DNA from: Aquamicrobium sp. LC103
Lineage (GTDB): Bacteria > Pseudomonadota > Alphaproteobacteria > Rhizobiales > Rhizobiaceae
Assembly: GCF_001014615.2 (NCBI RefSeq)
Contig: NZ_LBCQ02000012.1
Coordinates: 205,965-269,964 of the forward strand
DNA length: 64,000 nucleotides
Direction: 5' to 3'
The position numbers were made by a program, and so were the translations under genes. Positions 52,067 to 60,442 of the stretch are shown here, in pieces (position 1 is the stretch's first letter; each line of letters starts with the position of its first letter). The notes under the pieces were generated by a model. It saw nothing but the letters and a program-made list of their open reading frames with translations. It made no database searches and was not told the DNA's origin.

Positions 52067-52068
52067 CT

Positions 52069-53295
52069 TTATCCTCTTTCGTCCTGTGAGGCCGGCTGCG
52101 CGGCAGCCGCAACGATCCCGCGTTCTAGAAGCGTGCTAATCCTGTCCTCGTCGGCACCGAGCTCCCGCAGCACCTCGACCGTGTGCTCACCCATGCGCGG
52201 CGCGAGGCGCCGCGTCTCGACGGGGGTTGCCGACATGCGTACCGGATTGGCCATCGTCACGATCTCGCCCTCGCTGGGATGCTCCACGCGCTGGAAAAAG
52301 CCGACTTCGGCGAGGTGCGGGTCCTCGAGCACCGTCTCGAAGCTGTGCATTGCCATGACCGGAATATCGGTCTCGTCGAGAAGCGCGATCCACTCGGCCG
52401 AACTGCGCGTCGCGAACAGCTCGGTGAGCCAGCCATAGACATGCGCCACATGCTCCATGCGGGCGCCGAAGCTGGCAAAGCGCGGGTCGGTCTGCATCAG
52501 ATCAGGCTGGCCGATCGCTTCCAGGAAGCGCCTCCAATGGTCGTCGGTGTAGACGAGCGCGCAGACATGACCGTCCGCGGTCCGGAACGGACGACGGTCG
52601 CGGGCAAGCTGGCGCGCATAACCGCCGGCGTCGAGCGGCGGGTCGAAGGTGAGGCCGCCGAGATGATCGCCGAGAATGAAGCCCACCATCGTCTCGAACA
52701 TCGGCACGTCGACGCGCTGGCCGCGGCCGCTGCGATCGCGTTCGAGAAGCGCTGCAAGGATCCCGCTCAAGGCGGTCAGACCGACGATGCGGTCGGCGAT
52801 CGCTGACGGTACGTAGCGCGGCTCGCTCGACCCCGAAAGCATGAACAGGTATGGCAGCGTCGCGCCACCCTGGATGAGGTCGTCATAGGCTGGCCGGCGG
52901 GCATAGCGGCCATCCTGACCGTACCCATACAAGCCGGCATAGATGATGCGCGGATTGATCGCCGAGACTTCCTCGTAGGAGAGTCCGAGCCGGGCCATCG
53001 CCGCCGGGCGGATATTATAGACCAGAGCGTCCGCTTCGCGGCAAAGATCGAGCAGCAGCAGCCTCCCCTCGGCCGTCTTCAGATTGACGACGATCGACCG
53101 TTTGGAGCGATTGGCGTTGAGGAAGATCGGTCCCATGCTCGGCGAGCGGCCCGGACCTATCGAACGGACGAGGTCACCGCTCGGCGGCTCGACCTTGATC
53201 ACGTCGGCGCCGAAATCTCCCAGGAACTGAGTGGCGTACGGCCCCATCAGCACCGCGGTGAGATCTATGACCTTCAATCCGGAAAGCGGGCCCAT
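52069..53295 (-). CDS. CaiB/BaiF CoA transferase (class III)
   Basis: A 408-residue class III CoA transferase, the first gene of the seven-gene operon. Family features are DLTAVLMGPYATQFLGDFGA, VIKVEPPSGD, and the catalytic Asp in RRPAYDDLIQGG, then LLERDRSGRGQRVDVPMFET. It probably activates the acid by CoA transfer, or shifts CoA between carboxylates as mesaconyl-CoA transferase does. ATG 53295 is favoured because AAAGG lies upstream; the in-frame ATG at 53313 gives six more residues. A copy of the 16-bp IclR-type motif lies 39 bp upstream. Confidence 0.9.
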   Translation of the reverse strand: MGPLSGLKVIDLTAVLMGPYATQFLGDFGADVIKVEPPSGDLVRSIGPGRSPSMGPIFLNANRSKRSIVVNLKTAEGRLLLLDLCREADALVYNIRPAAMARLGLSYEEVSAINPRIIYAGLYGYGQDGRYARRPAYDDLIQGGATLPYLFMLSGSSEPRYVPSAIADRIVGLTALSGILAALLERDRSGRGQRVDVPMFETMVGFILGDHLGGLTFDPPLDAGGYARQLARDRRPFRTADGHVCALVYTDDHWRRFLEAIGQPDLMQTDPRFASFGARMEHVAHVYGWLTELFATRSSAEWIALLDETDIPVMAMHSFETVLEDPHLAEVGFFQRVEHPSEGEIVTMANPVRMSATPVETRRLAPRMGEHTVEVLRELGADEDRISTLLERGIVAAAAQPASQDERG

Positions 53296-53333
53296 TCGCC
53301 GGCCTTTCTGCATTTGTCCGCATTTATGAATTT

Positions 53334-53349
53334 CTTATACATATATTTG
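53334..53349 (-). promoter_or_regulatory. 16-bp motif, copy 1 of 4, before the CaiB operon
   Basis: On the minus strand it reads CAAATATATGTATAAG, 39 bp upstream of the CaiB start and on the coding strand of the gene. Related copies precede the TRAP operon, the IclR gene and the AMP-ligase gene. The likely binder is the IclR protein encoded at 57188. The AT-rich core could also be part of a -10 element. The remainder of 53296-53504 shows no gene. Confidence 0.6.
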
Positions 53350-53504
53350 GATCACAGTCGAAACGCGCTTGCAAGCTCGAAGAGCAAGAAATCCATGTTT
53401 TCGCGAAGCTTTTCTGAATCCCTTTTGTTCAATCGCGCGCAAATACCTGCAGCCTCCGTCCAAAAATTTGGACGAAGGCATGCCTGTTTCGGAACAAGAG
53501 AGAA

Positions 53505-53966
53505 TCAGGCGGCCGGCGGCCCTTCCATGAGGCGCAGCGGCGTGTAAACCATCACCGTCTCGCCCCGCTGGTTGACGACCGCGTTGCGCGTACGCACCAG
53601 TCCGCGGCCTTCCTTCGAAGCCGCGCGTTGCTCGACGACGGTGATCTCGACATGGATCGTATCGCCTTGCTGCACCGGGCGCTCGACCGTCAGTTCCATA
53701 TTCAGGAAGGCAAGCCCGGTGCCCTGGGCGGTGGCGTTCAGCACCAATCCTTCCGCGAGAGCGAGGACCAGCGCGGCCGGTGCAGGCCGCCCCGGAATGG
53801 CGGAATGCGCGGCGCGAAACTCGGCGTCCACGAACAGCGATTCGAGCATGCCGGCAACCGAGACGAAATTCACGATATCGGTCTCGGTCAGCGTCCGCCC
53901 GAAGGTGCGGAATGCGGCTCCGATCGGAAGGTCCGTCCAGTAAAGTCCCTTGCCAACGAGCTGCAT
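53505..53966 (-). CDS. MaoC/hot-dog-fold dehydratase-like protein
   Basis: A 153-residue single hot-dog domain protein: GRTLTETDIVNFVSVAG, HSAIPGRPAPAALVLALAEG and LAFLNMELTVERPVQQGDTI. It resembles MaoC dehydratases although the catalytic Asp/His pair is less clear than in the protein at 47949-48404. It is the last gene of the TRAP operon, 21 bp after the receptor gene, and may hydrate the first enoyl-CoA made from the imported acid. Confidence 0.82.
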   Translation of the reverse strand: MQLVGKGLYWTDLPIGAAFRTFGRTLTETDIVNFVSVAGMLESLFVDAEFRAAHSAIPGRPAPAALVLALAEGLVLNATAQGTGLAFLNMELTVERPVQQGDTIHVEITVVEQRAASKEGRGLVRTRNAVVNQRGETVMVYTPLRLMEGPPAA

Positions 53967-53987
53967 TCCCTTTCCTCCCCGCGCTTT

Positions 53988-55010
53988 TTACTGGGCGGCG
54001 CCGAGGGCGTCGCGGAACGCGCCGAGGATCGTCTTGCCGGGCTTGCCGCGCTGATCGAGTTCATCGGCCCAGCGATTGCTCAAGGTTCCCAGCAGCTCCT
54101 CCAGCTTCGCCTTGTCGGCGTCGGGCAGGCTGACGAAGGTCACGCCGCCATCGGCGATCGTCTGCTTGTCGACACCGTCGAGCTTGTCCGCGACCTCACA
54201 GCCATGCATGGTCGCCGCCTCGCCAGCCTCCGCCAGGATCTTTTGCGTCTCCGCGTCGAGTTGATCCCATTTCTGCTGGCTGATGACGTAGGTGACGACG
54301 AAGGACCCGAAATTCACGTCCTGCGTGGCGTATTTGAGGAATGGCAGGACATCGTAGGGCAGGATAGACGAGTGCGGGAACAACAGCCCGTCCAGCGTGC
54401 CGCGCGACAGCGCGTCACGTGCCTCTGGCGCCGCCATCTGCACCGGCACCGCGCCGATCGAGTGCGTCGCGATCTCCTTCGCCCCGCCCGTGGTGCGCAG
54501 CTTCAGGCCCTTGAAGCTGTCGAGGCCGGAAATCTCGCGCTTCGCCGTGAAAACCTGATAGGGCGGCAGCACCATGACGAGCAGCACGCGAACGCCGTTG
54601 GGCGCGAATTCGGCCTGATCCAGCGCGCCGCCCGGCTTGGCGATCTCCCAGAACGCCTTGGTGCCCTGGCAGGAATTGGTGAAGGCCTCCGGCATCTCGC
54701 CGACGGAGGACAGGGGCAGCTTGTCGCTGACATAGGACGGGCCGACATAGCCGATGTCGAGCACGCCGCTCTGCGTCAGCGACAGGAGGTCCTTGGCCTT
54801 GCCCATCTGTTCGGCGGGAAAATACTGGAAGTCGATCTTGCCGCCCGACCTCGATTTGACGTCCTCCATCCAGAACTTGGTCATGTTTTCCGCGATGTAG
54901 TGGCCGACGGGAAAGGAATCCCCGATCCGCAGGGTCTCGGCGACCGACGGCATGGCCGAGACTGCGAGAAGCGATACCAGGGCTACTCCCGCTTTCAGAT
55001 ATTTCAGCAT
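53988..55010 (-). CDS. TRAP transporter substrate-binding protein (DctP family)
   Basis: A 340-residue periplasmic receptor with a signal peptide (KAGVALVSLLAVSAMPSVAE). Family features are VGHYIAENMTKFWMEDVKSR, MGKAKDLLSLTQSGVLDIGY, LKLRTTGGAKEIATHSIGAV (ligand-binding Arg) and LSRGTLDGLLFPHSSILPY. GGAGG lies seven nt before ATG 55010; the ATG at 55016 would add two residues. Unusually, it follows both permease genes. By context its ligand is probably the acid degraded by the CaiB/CitE operon. Confidence 0.92.
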   Translation of the reverse strand: MLKYLKAGVALVSLLAVSAMPSVAETLRIGDSFPVGHYIAENMTKFWMEDVKSRSGGKIDFQYFPAEQMGKAKDLLSLTQSGVLDIGYVGPSYVSDKLPLSSVGEMPEAFTNSCQGTKAFWEIAKPGGALDQAEFAPNGVRVLLVMVLPPYQVFTAKREISGLDSFKGLKLRTTGGAKEIATHSIGAVPVQMAAPEARDALSRGTLDGLLFPHSSILPYDVLPFLKYATQDVNFGSFVVTYVISQQKWDQLDAETQKILAEAGEAATMHGCEVADKLDGVDKQTIADGGVTFVSLPDADKAKLEELLGTLSNRWADELDQRGKPGKTILGAFRDALGAAQ

Positions 55011-55048
55011 GATCATTCCTCCCAGCTTTTGATTGATTGCGTTCCGGA

Positions 55049-56335
55049 TCAGCGCATCGTGGACGGAAGCCACAGGATTATTCCCGGAAAGAGCGTCAGG
55101 AGCGCGATCACGACGAGATGCGCCCAGACATGCGGCATGACGCCCCTGAACAGTTCGCCGAGCGGCCGGCGTGTGTATCTTGCCACCACGAAGACGTTCA
55201 TGCCCAAGGGCGGCGTGACCATGCCGACCTCCGCGGTAACGACCACGATCACGCCGAACCAGATCGGATCGAAGCCGAGCTTGAGCACGATCGGCAGCAC
55301 GACGGGCACGGTCAGGATCAGAATGGCGATCTGGTCCATGAAGAAGCCGAGGATGATGTAGCCGACCAGGATCAACGCCATGATCGCCAGCGGCGCAAGC
55401 GGCAAGGCCGCGACCCACTCGCTGAGGTCGTTGGTGACCCGTGTGATGGTGATGAAATAGCCGAAGACGTGAGCGCCGAGGATGATGAACAGGATCATGC
55501 AGCTCGTCTGCGCCGAGTTGCGCAGCGCGGCCCACAATGTCGACGGCGTCAGCTTGCGCTCGCGGATGGCGAGAAGCATGGCGATGAAAGCGCCGATGCC
55601 AGACGCCTCGGTGGGCGTGGCGATGCCGGAATAGATCGTGCCGGTAATCGCGAGGAACAGCACCAGCATCGGGCCGACCCGCTTCAGCGAGGCGAATTTT
55701 TCCGCGAAGGAGTAGCTGCGGCCACCCGGCGCCGACTCCGGCCACAGGATGACGAGGATCCAGACCGTCAGAATGATCGCCACGGTGACGATGAGGCCGG
55801 GAATGATGCCGCCGATGAGCAGCGCCGAGATCGAGACGTCCGCCAGGATGCCGTAGAGGATCAGCGCCACCGAAGGTGGGATCAGCATCGCGAGCGTGCC
55901 GGAGATCGCGACCACGCCGCCGGCGAGCTTCGGCTCGTAGCCCTGCTTGATCATCTCCGGCAGCGAGGTTGCGGCCAGCGTCGCGGCCGCCGCGGTGCTG
56001 GAACCCGAGATGGCGCCGAAGCCCGCCCCAGCGATCGCCGTCGCCATCGCGACACCGCCGCGCACGCGCCCCACCCATATGGTCGCGGCGCGGAACAGGT
56101 CGCTCGCGATGCCCGACAGGATGACGAACTCCGCCATCAGGATGAACATCGGGATCGTGATCATCTCGTAGGAATTCGCGGTGGTCAGCGGCGTCGTACT
56201 GAGAATGCCGGACAGGATCGGCATGCCACCGTAGAGATAGAGGCCGACGGCGCCCGACACCGCCATGCCGAAGGCGACCGGCAGACCGATGACGAGCAGA
56301 ACGCCAAGCAGGAGAAGAACGAAAAGGACAAGCAT
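55049..56335 (-). CDS. TRAP transporter large permease (DctM)
   Basis: A 428-residue DctM-type membrane protein with about 12 helices: VLLVIGLPVAFGMAVSGAVG, FGAISGSSTAAAATLAATSL and LAMLIPPSVALILYGILADV. It differs clearly from the other DctM in the window, so the two systems were not recently duplicated. The gene is 3 bp from the small permease stop and 38 bp from the receptor start. Confidence 0.94.
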   Translation of the reverse strand: MLVLFVLLLLGVLLVIGLPVAFGMAVSGAVGLYLYGGMPILSGILSTTPLTTANSYEMITIPMFILMAEFVILSGIASDLFRAATIWVGRVRGGVAMATAIAGAGFGAISGSSTAAAATLAATSLPEMIKQGYEPKLAGGVVAISGTLAMLIPPSVALILYGILADVSISALLIGGIIPGLIVTVAIILTVWILVILWPESAPGGRSYSFAEKFASLKRVGPMLVLFLAITGTIYSGIATPTEASGIGAFIAMLLAIRERKLTPSTLWAALRNSAQTSCMILFIILGAHVFGYFITITRVTNDLSEWVAALPLAPLAIMALILVGYIILGFFMDQIAILILTVPVVLPIVLKLGFDPIWFGVIVVVTAEVGMVTPPLGMNVFVVARYTRRPLGELFRGVMPHVWAHLVVIALLTLFPGIILWLPSTMR

Positions 56336-56338
56336 GGA

Positions 56339-56914
56339 TCAGATCTCCTCGACGCCGGCTTCGGTGGGCGGTGGCGGCATGTCGACGACCTCTCGGCCGA
56401 TGATCGCGGATGCGAAATGGCCGTAGACCCTGAGGAGACAGCGCATAACCAGTACCGAGGAGCCGACGACGACGAGCAGGTAGGCAATCCAGGTGGGCCA
56501 GGGAACGAGCGCGGCGATGCGCTCATCCTGCAGGAAAGCGGTCTTGAGCCGCTGGCCCGCCCCCCACACGATCAGCACCATGACCCATGTCGACAGCGCA
56601 TATCCTGTCCCCAGCAACAGATGCCGGAGCCGCAGCGGGATGAGGCGCTGGAAAATGTCGACGGCGATGTGGCCGTGATGGTTGAGCGTGTCCGGCAGCG
56701 CAAGGAAGAACACCGCCACCATGAGGTAGAGGCCGATCAGGTCGTAGGACCAGGTCAGGGGCGACGAGATGATGTAGCGCAACGTCGCGTCGAGGGTGAC
56801 CACCAGCATGATGGCCGCCATCGCGACCGCCGACACCGCCATCAGCGCCACCTCCAACGAGGCCAGCGCACGCGAAATGCCGACGGTCTCCGCGGCATTG
56901 GACCTACGTTCCAT
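56339..56914 (-). CDS. TRAP transporter small permease (DctQ)
   Basis: A 191-residue protein with four hydrophobic helices (about 22-42, 58-78, 95-115 and 135-155) and the DctQ feature SPLTWSYDLIGLYLMVAVFF. GGGAGGAAAAGG precedes ATG 56914; the ATG at 56938 is in frame but without a site. It is the first gene of the TRAP operon and stands 58 bp after copy 2 of the 16-bp motif. Confidence 0.9.
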   Translation of the reverse strand: MERRSNAAETVGISRALASLEVALMAVSAVAMAAIMLVVTLDATLRYIISSPLTWSYDLIGLYLMVAVFFLALPDTLNHHGHIAVDIFQRLIPLRLRHLLLGTGYALSTWVMVLIVWGAGQRLKTAFLQDERIAALVPWPTWIAYLLVVVGSSVLVMRCLLRVYGHFASAIIGREVVDMPPPPTEAGVEEI

Positions 56915-56971
56915 CCTTTTCCTCCCAGTCTGGCGCATGGATCGCCACGGATCCTACGAACCCAATGACGA

Positions 56972-56987
56972 ATTGTACATATATTTG
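56972..56987 (-). promoter_or_regulatory. 16-bp motif, copy 2 of 4, before the TRAP operon
   Basis: On the minus strand it reads CAAATATATGTACAAT, 58 bp upstream of the DctQ start and oriented with that gene. It matches copy 4 at 13 of 16 positions and shares CAAATATATGTA with copy 1. It is in the divergent gap between the TRAP operon and the IclR gene, the classical place for an IclR operator. The rest of 56915-57187 shows no gene. Confidence 0.6.
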
Positions 56988-57132
56988 TCTTTGATGTTCG
57001 GAAATTTGGATTCTTATGATGACATTGCCGGTAGTCAACCTAAAAATGGAGAAGTTGTCCAAATTCTTGGCATTCAAGGGGCGCAAGGAATCGAACTCGG
57101 TATTCGATTGGGGTTACCGCCCGTCGAGTTGC

Positions 57133-57148
57133 CATATATATAGACACG
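57133..57148 (+). promoter_or_regulatory. 16-bp motif, copy 3 of 4, before the IclR gene
   Basis: CATATATATAGACACG, 40 bp upstream of the IclR start and oriented with it, matches copy 4 at 14 of 16 positions, including a shared 11-mer ATATATAGACA. It implies autoregulation by the IclR protein. Confidence 0.6.
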
Positions 57149-57187
57149 GACGCGGTGGGATTCGCTGCCGCATCTTCGAACGGAGAA

Positions 57188-57979
57188 ATGACGGTGCTGG
57201 TCAGGCAAGTCGCAAATATGCTCGATCTACTCGAGTTCTTCGCCGCTCACGGCAAGCCCGCGAGCCTCGCCGAGGTATCGCAGCATTTCGGCTGGCCGCG
57301 CTCGTCCACCTTCAACCTCTTGTCCACGCTCGGCGCGCGCGGGTATCTCTTCGAGCCGGAAGGACGCGGCCGGTTCTATCCGACTCCGCGATGGCTGGCG
57401 ATCGCGCAGACGATCTCCGCAGCCGAGCCCATACCGGATACGCTGGTGAGACTCGCCGGAGACCTGAACGACCGCACTGGCGAAACGGTTTGCATCGGAG
57501 CCGCCTCCGGCGGAAGCCTCATGTTCCTCGAAGTCGTCCAGTCCAAGGCCCGCGTTCGTTATGCCGCGGAAGTCGGGCAACGCATTCCACTGCATGCGAC
57601 GGCTTCCGGCCAGGCGATCATCAGCCAATGGCCGAGCCGCCAGCGCAGCGCGCTGCTGCGCAAGGTGGTGTTTGAGCGCTACGGGTCAGGAACGCCGATG
57701 AGCGTGGAAACCGTCGAGGATCAGATCCGTGCCGGCCTGTTTCGCGGCTGGTTTCGCTCGGCGTCCAACTACAGCGTCGATCTCGGCGGCGTTTCTCTGC
57801 CCATCAACATTTCAGAACGCATCTTCTCCGTCACCGTCGCCGGCCCGCTCAACCGCGTCGAAGTCAGGATGCCGGAGATCGCCAGGATCATGCACGCCGC
57901 CGTGGCGCAGCATTTCGGACCGCGCTATCTGAGTGAGGAGATCAAGGGCTTGACGACGCCGCCACTCGACAGCGTGTGA
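57188..57979 (+). CDS. IclR family transcriptional regulator of the C5-acid/TRAP regulon
   Basis: A 263-residue IclR protein. The winged helix is at about 1-65 (VANMLDLLEFFAAHGKPASL, then FGWPRSSTFNLLSTLGARGY). The effector domain has GETVCIGAASGGSLMFLEVV and IPLHATASGQAIISQWPSRQ. ATG 57188 is used, but GTG 57155 and GTG 57194 are in frame and the ribosome site GGAG fits the latter best, so the exact start is uncertain. It is divergent from the TRAP operon and flanked by copies of the 16-bp motif on both sides. Confidence 0.9.
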   Translation: MTVLVRQVANMLDLLEFFAAHGKPASLAEVSQHFGWPRSSTFNLLSTLGARGYLFEPEGRGRFYPTPRWLAIAQTISAAEPIPDTLVRLAGDLNDRTGETVCIGAASGGSLMFLEVVQSKARVRYAAEVGQRIPLHATASGQAIISQWPSRQRSALLRKVVFERYGSGTPMSVETVEDQIRAGLFRGWFRSASNYSVDLGGVSLPINISERIFSVTVAGPLNRVEVRMPEIARIMHAAVAQHFGPRYLSEEIKGLTTPPLDSV

Positions 57980-58016
57980 ATGACTGCAGAACGTCTTCTT
58001 ATATGGACGTACCTTT

Positions 58017-58032
58017 CAAATATATAGACAAG
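58017..58032 (+). promoter_or_regulatory. 16-bp motif, copy 4 of 4, before the AMP-forming ligase gene
   Basis: CAAATATATAGACAAG, 86 bp upstream of the ligase start and oriented with it. It is closest to the four-copy consensus. Its presence puts the ligase, separated from the IclR gene by 138 bp, in the same predicted regulon as the TRAP and CaiB operons. Confidence 0.6.
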
Positions 58033-58117
58033 CTGTTGCGGCTATCGTAGACATCCTCCAGTCAGCCTCGGCATCGCCGAAGTCGTCATCGCTGATCGCA
58101 TCAGGGAGGATTGCGGA

Positions 58118-59650
58118 ATGAACATCGCCAGTTGGCTGCACTCGACCGCGCGTGCCAAGCCGGACACGCCGGCGATCTTTCTCGGAACGCGTCCGATCGC
58201 GACCTATGGTGAGTTCCTGCGACGCGTTCGGGCGCGCGCTGCCGGCATGAGCCTGTCGCACGGGCTGCAGCCGGGCGATCGCGTGGCGGTTTTCCTGAAG
58301 AACATTCCAGAATATCTGGAACTGTTTTACGCGGTGTGGTGGGCGGGCGCGATCATTGTCCCGGTGAACCATAAGCTGCACCCGCGCGAAGTCGCCTGGA
58401 TCGTCGAGAATGCGGGCGCGCGGCTGCTGTTCTCCGAGGACGGGGCCACCGGGTCGGAGACGCCGCTGCCGGAAGGCTGCCGCGAGATAGCGGTCGGCTC
58501 TCCCGAATGGACAGCACTCGAAGAGCAAGGCGATGGCACCGAAGCGCCGGCGGAGGTGACGGGCGAAGACACCGCATGGCTGTTCTACAGTTCCGGCACC
58601 ACGGGCCGCCCGAAAGGCGTGATGCTGACGCACGACAATCTCCGGACCGCCAGCCTCGCCTACGCGCTCGACGTCGACCAGATTGCGGGTGATCAGGCTA
58701 CGATCTACGCCGCGCCGATTTCGCATGGCGCCGGCATCTACAATTTCGTGTTCGTGCGCGCCGGCGGCGGCCACGTCTTCCCCGTTTCGCGCGGCTTCAA
58801 TCCCGAAGAAATCGCGGATCTGTCGCGGCATTTCGGGCAGACGGTCATGTTCGCCGCCCCGACCATGGTGAAACGACTTGTCGAATGGTCGAAGACGTCC
58901 GGCTATCGCGGCGATGGCATACGCACCATCGTCTATGGCGGTGGGCCGATGTACGCAGCCGACATTGAAGAGGCGCTGCAGCTTTTCGGTCCGCGTTTCG
59001 TACAGATCTACGGTCAGGCCGAAAGCCCGATGACGATCACCTCCTTGCGGCGCGAGATTATCGCCGACCGCACCCATCCCGACCATTCGGAGCGCCGCGC
59101 GTCGGTCGGCCAAGCCATGGCGAGCATCGAGATGAGGATAGCAGGAGACGGCGGTCCGCCCCGGGAGGGCGAGCCGGGCGAAATCCTGGTGCGCGGCCCC
59201 ACGGTGATGAAAGGCTACTGGAACAATCCGGAAGCGAGTGCCCGGACGCTTGCCAATGGATGGCTGCATACCGGCGACGTCGGGCGGATCGACGGCGACG
59301 GTTTCCTGACGCTCACCGACCGGTCGAAGGATGTCATCATATCGGGCGGAACCAACATCTATCCGCGCGAGGTGGAGGAAGTGCTCGCGCGCCATCCGGC
59401 CGTCCTGGAAGTCTCCGTGGTCGGCGCGCCGAGTTCGGAATGGGGCGAGGACGTCGTCGCCTTCGTCGTTTCCCGCCCCGGTGCCACCTGCGCGCCGGTC
59501 GAGCTCGAGACCTGGTGCCGGCGGGAGATCGCGTCCTTCAAGAAACCGAAACGTTACGTCTTTTGCGATGAACTGCCCAAGAACAGCTATGGCAAGGTGT
59601 TGAAGACCGAGCTGCGGGCGCGGTTGGCAAAGACGGACGAGGCCAGCTAG
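58118..59650 (+). CDS. AMP-forming acyl-CoA synthetase (class I adenylate-forming enzyme)
   Basis: A 510-residue adenylate-forming ligase that activates a carboxylic acid with ATP and CoA. Motifs appear in order: AWLFYSSGTTGRPKGVMLTH (ATP-binding P-loop), YGQAESPMTITS (A5), GWLHTGDVGRIDGDGFLTL (A7 Asp), DRSKDVIISGGTNIYPREVE (A8 hinge), and PKNSYGKVLKTEL with the A10 Lys. GGGAGG lies upstream of ATG 58118. Copy 4 of the 16-bp motif suggests control with the TRAP and CaiB/CitE genes, so it may activate the same imported acid or a related one. Confidence 0.93.
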   Translation: MNIASWLHSTARAKPDTPAIFLGTRPIATYGEFLRRVRARAAGMSLSHGLQPGDRVAVFLKNIPEYLELFYAVWWAGAIIVPVNHKLHPREVAWIVENAGARLLFSEDGATGSETPLPEGCREIAVGSPEWTALEEQGDGTEAPAEVTGEDTAWLFYSSGTTGRPKGVMLTHDNLRTASLAYALDVDQIAGDQATIYAAPISHGAGIYNFVFVRAGGGHVFPVSRGFNPEEIADLSRHFGQTVMFAAPTMVKRLVEWSKTSGYRGDGIRTIVYGGGPMYAADIEEALQLFGPRFVQIYGQAESPMTITSLRREIIADRTHPDHSERRASVGQAMASIEMRIAGDGGPPREGEPGEILVRGPTVMKGYWNNPEASARTLANGWLHTGDVGRIDGDGFLTLTDRSKDVIISGGTNIYPREVEEVLARHPAVLEVSVVGAPSSEWGEDVVAFVVSRPGATCAPVELETWCRREIASFKKPKRYVFCDELPKNSYGKVLKTELRARLAKTDEAS

Positions 59651-59662
59651 CGCCACGCTTCC

Positions 59663-60442
59663 TCAGCGCAGCGAGGAGAGCGCCTGCGTCTCCTCCTCCA
59701 CCGTCATGGGCGGTGCCGCATCGATCGCCTGGAGATAGGCGTCGAGCGCCTCGGTCGAGGACGCCGGCGCGTATCCGCCACTGTCGGCGGGCGCGACGAC
59801 GGCGAAGGTCACCCGCCAGCCGGGATCGGCGAAGCAGGCGACCGAAATCACGGTCGAGCTTTGCGCCGAGTCCAGCTCGAATTCGCGGCAAAGCGTCTGG
59901 GCATTGTCGCGGAAGGTGGCGATCGCGCGAAAGCGCTGGTTCGAGCCGGCCAGCTGCCGCTCGTCGCCCGCCGCCACCGTCCGCAAAGCCTCGACCAGGC
60001 CCGGGTCGCTGACAGCGACCAGATCCGTATTGCCGACCGGCGCGGACGCGCCGTCCGCGCCCAGCCAGTAGCCGCCGAGTGCCGCGAGCAGCGAGGCGGC
60101 GATGGGAACGATCCAGCGGGCACGATTGCCGTCGTTCGCCGCCCGGCGCGGGAACGGGACCACGGAGGCGTCGGCGGGCTCGGAGGGTTCGCGGGGGCCT
60201 TCCGCCGCCTTCTTCTCGGCGACCATTCTTTCGACCGCAGCGGTGAGATGGTCCGGCACCGGCTCTTCAAGCAGAGGCGCGAGCGCGTCCTTCGCCGCCG
60301 CGCGCGTCTCCATGAACATCGCCACGCGCGTCACGAGCTCGTCGTCGCTCTCCATCGCTCGTTCGACCTGCGCCGCGGTATCGGGGTCCAACTCCCCATC
60401 GGCGAAACGCATCAATATCTCGTCGGAAAATTCGGTCGTCAT
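59663..60442 (-). CDS. Membrane anti-sigma factor paired with the ECF sigma factor
   Basis: A 259-residue single-pass membrane protein. The N-terminal cytoplasmic part (1-75) has the anti-sigma look EFSDEILMRFADGELDPDTA but no zinc-binding His/Cys cluster. One membrane helix is at about 109-127 (WIVPIAASLLAALGGYWLG), and a periplasmic domain (130-259) has two Cys (LCREFELDS and VACFADPGWR) that could form a disulfide. Its ATG overlaps the sigma-factor stop (ATGA, 60439-60442), the usual layout of a sigma/anti-sigma pair. Confidence 0.85.
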   Translation of the reverse strand: MTTEFSDEILMRFADGELDPDTAAQVERAMESDDELVTRVAMFMETRAAAKDALAPLLEEPVPDHLTAAVERMVAEKKAAEGPREPSEPADASVVPFPRRAANDGNRARWIVPIAASLLAALGGYWLGADGASAPVGNTDLVAVSDPGLVEALRTVAAGDERQLAGSNQRFRAIATFRDNAQTLCREFELDSAQSSTVISVACFADPGWRVTFAVVAPADSGGYAPASSTEALDAYLQAIDAAPPMTVEEETQALSSLR

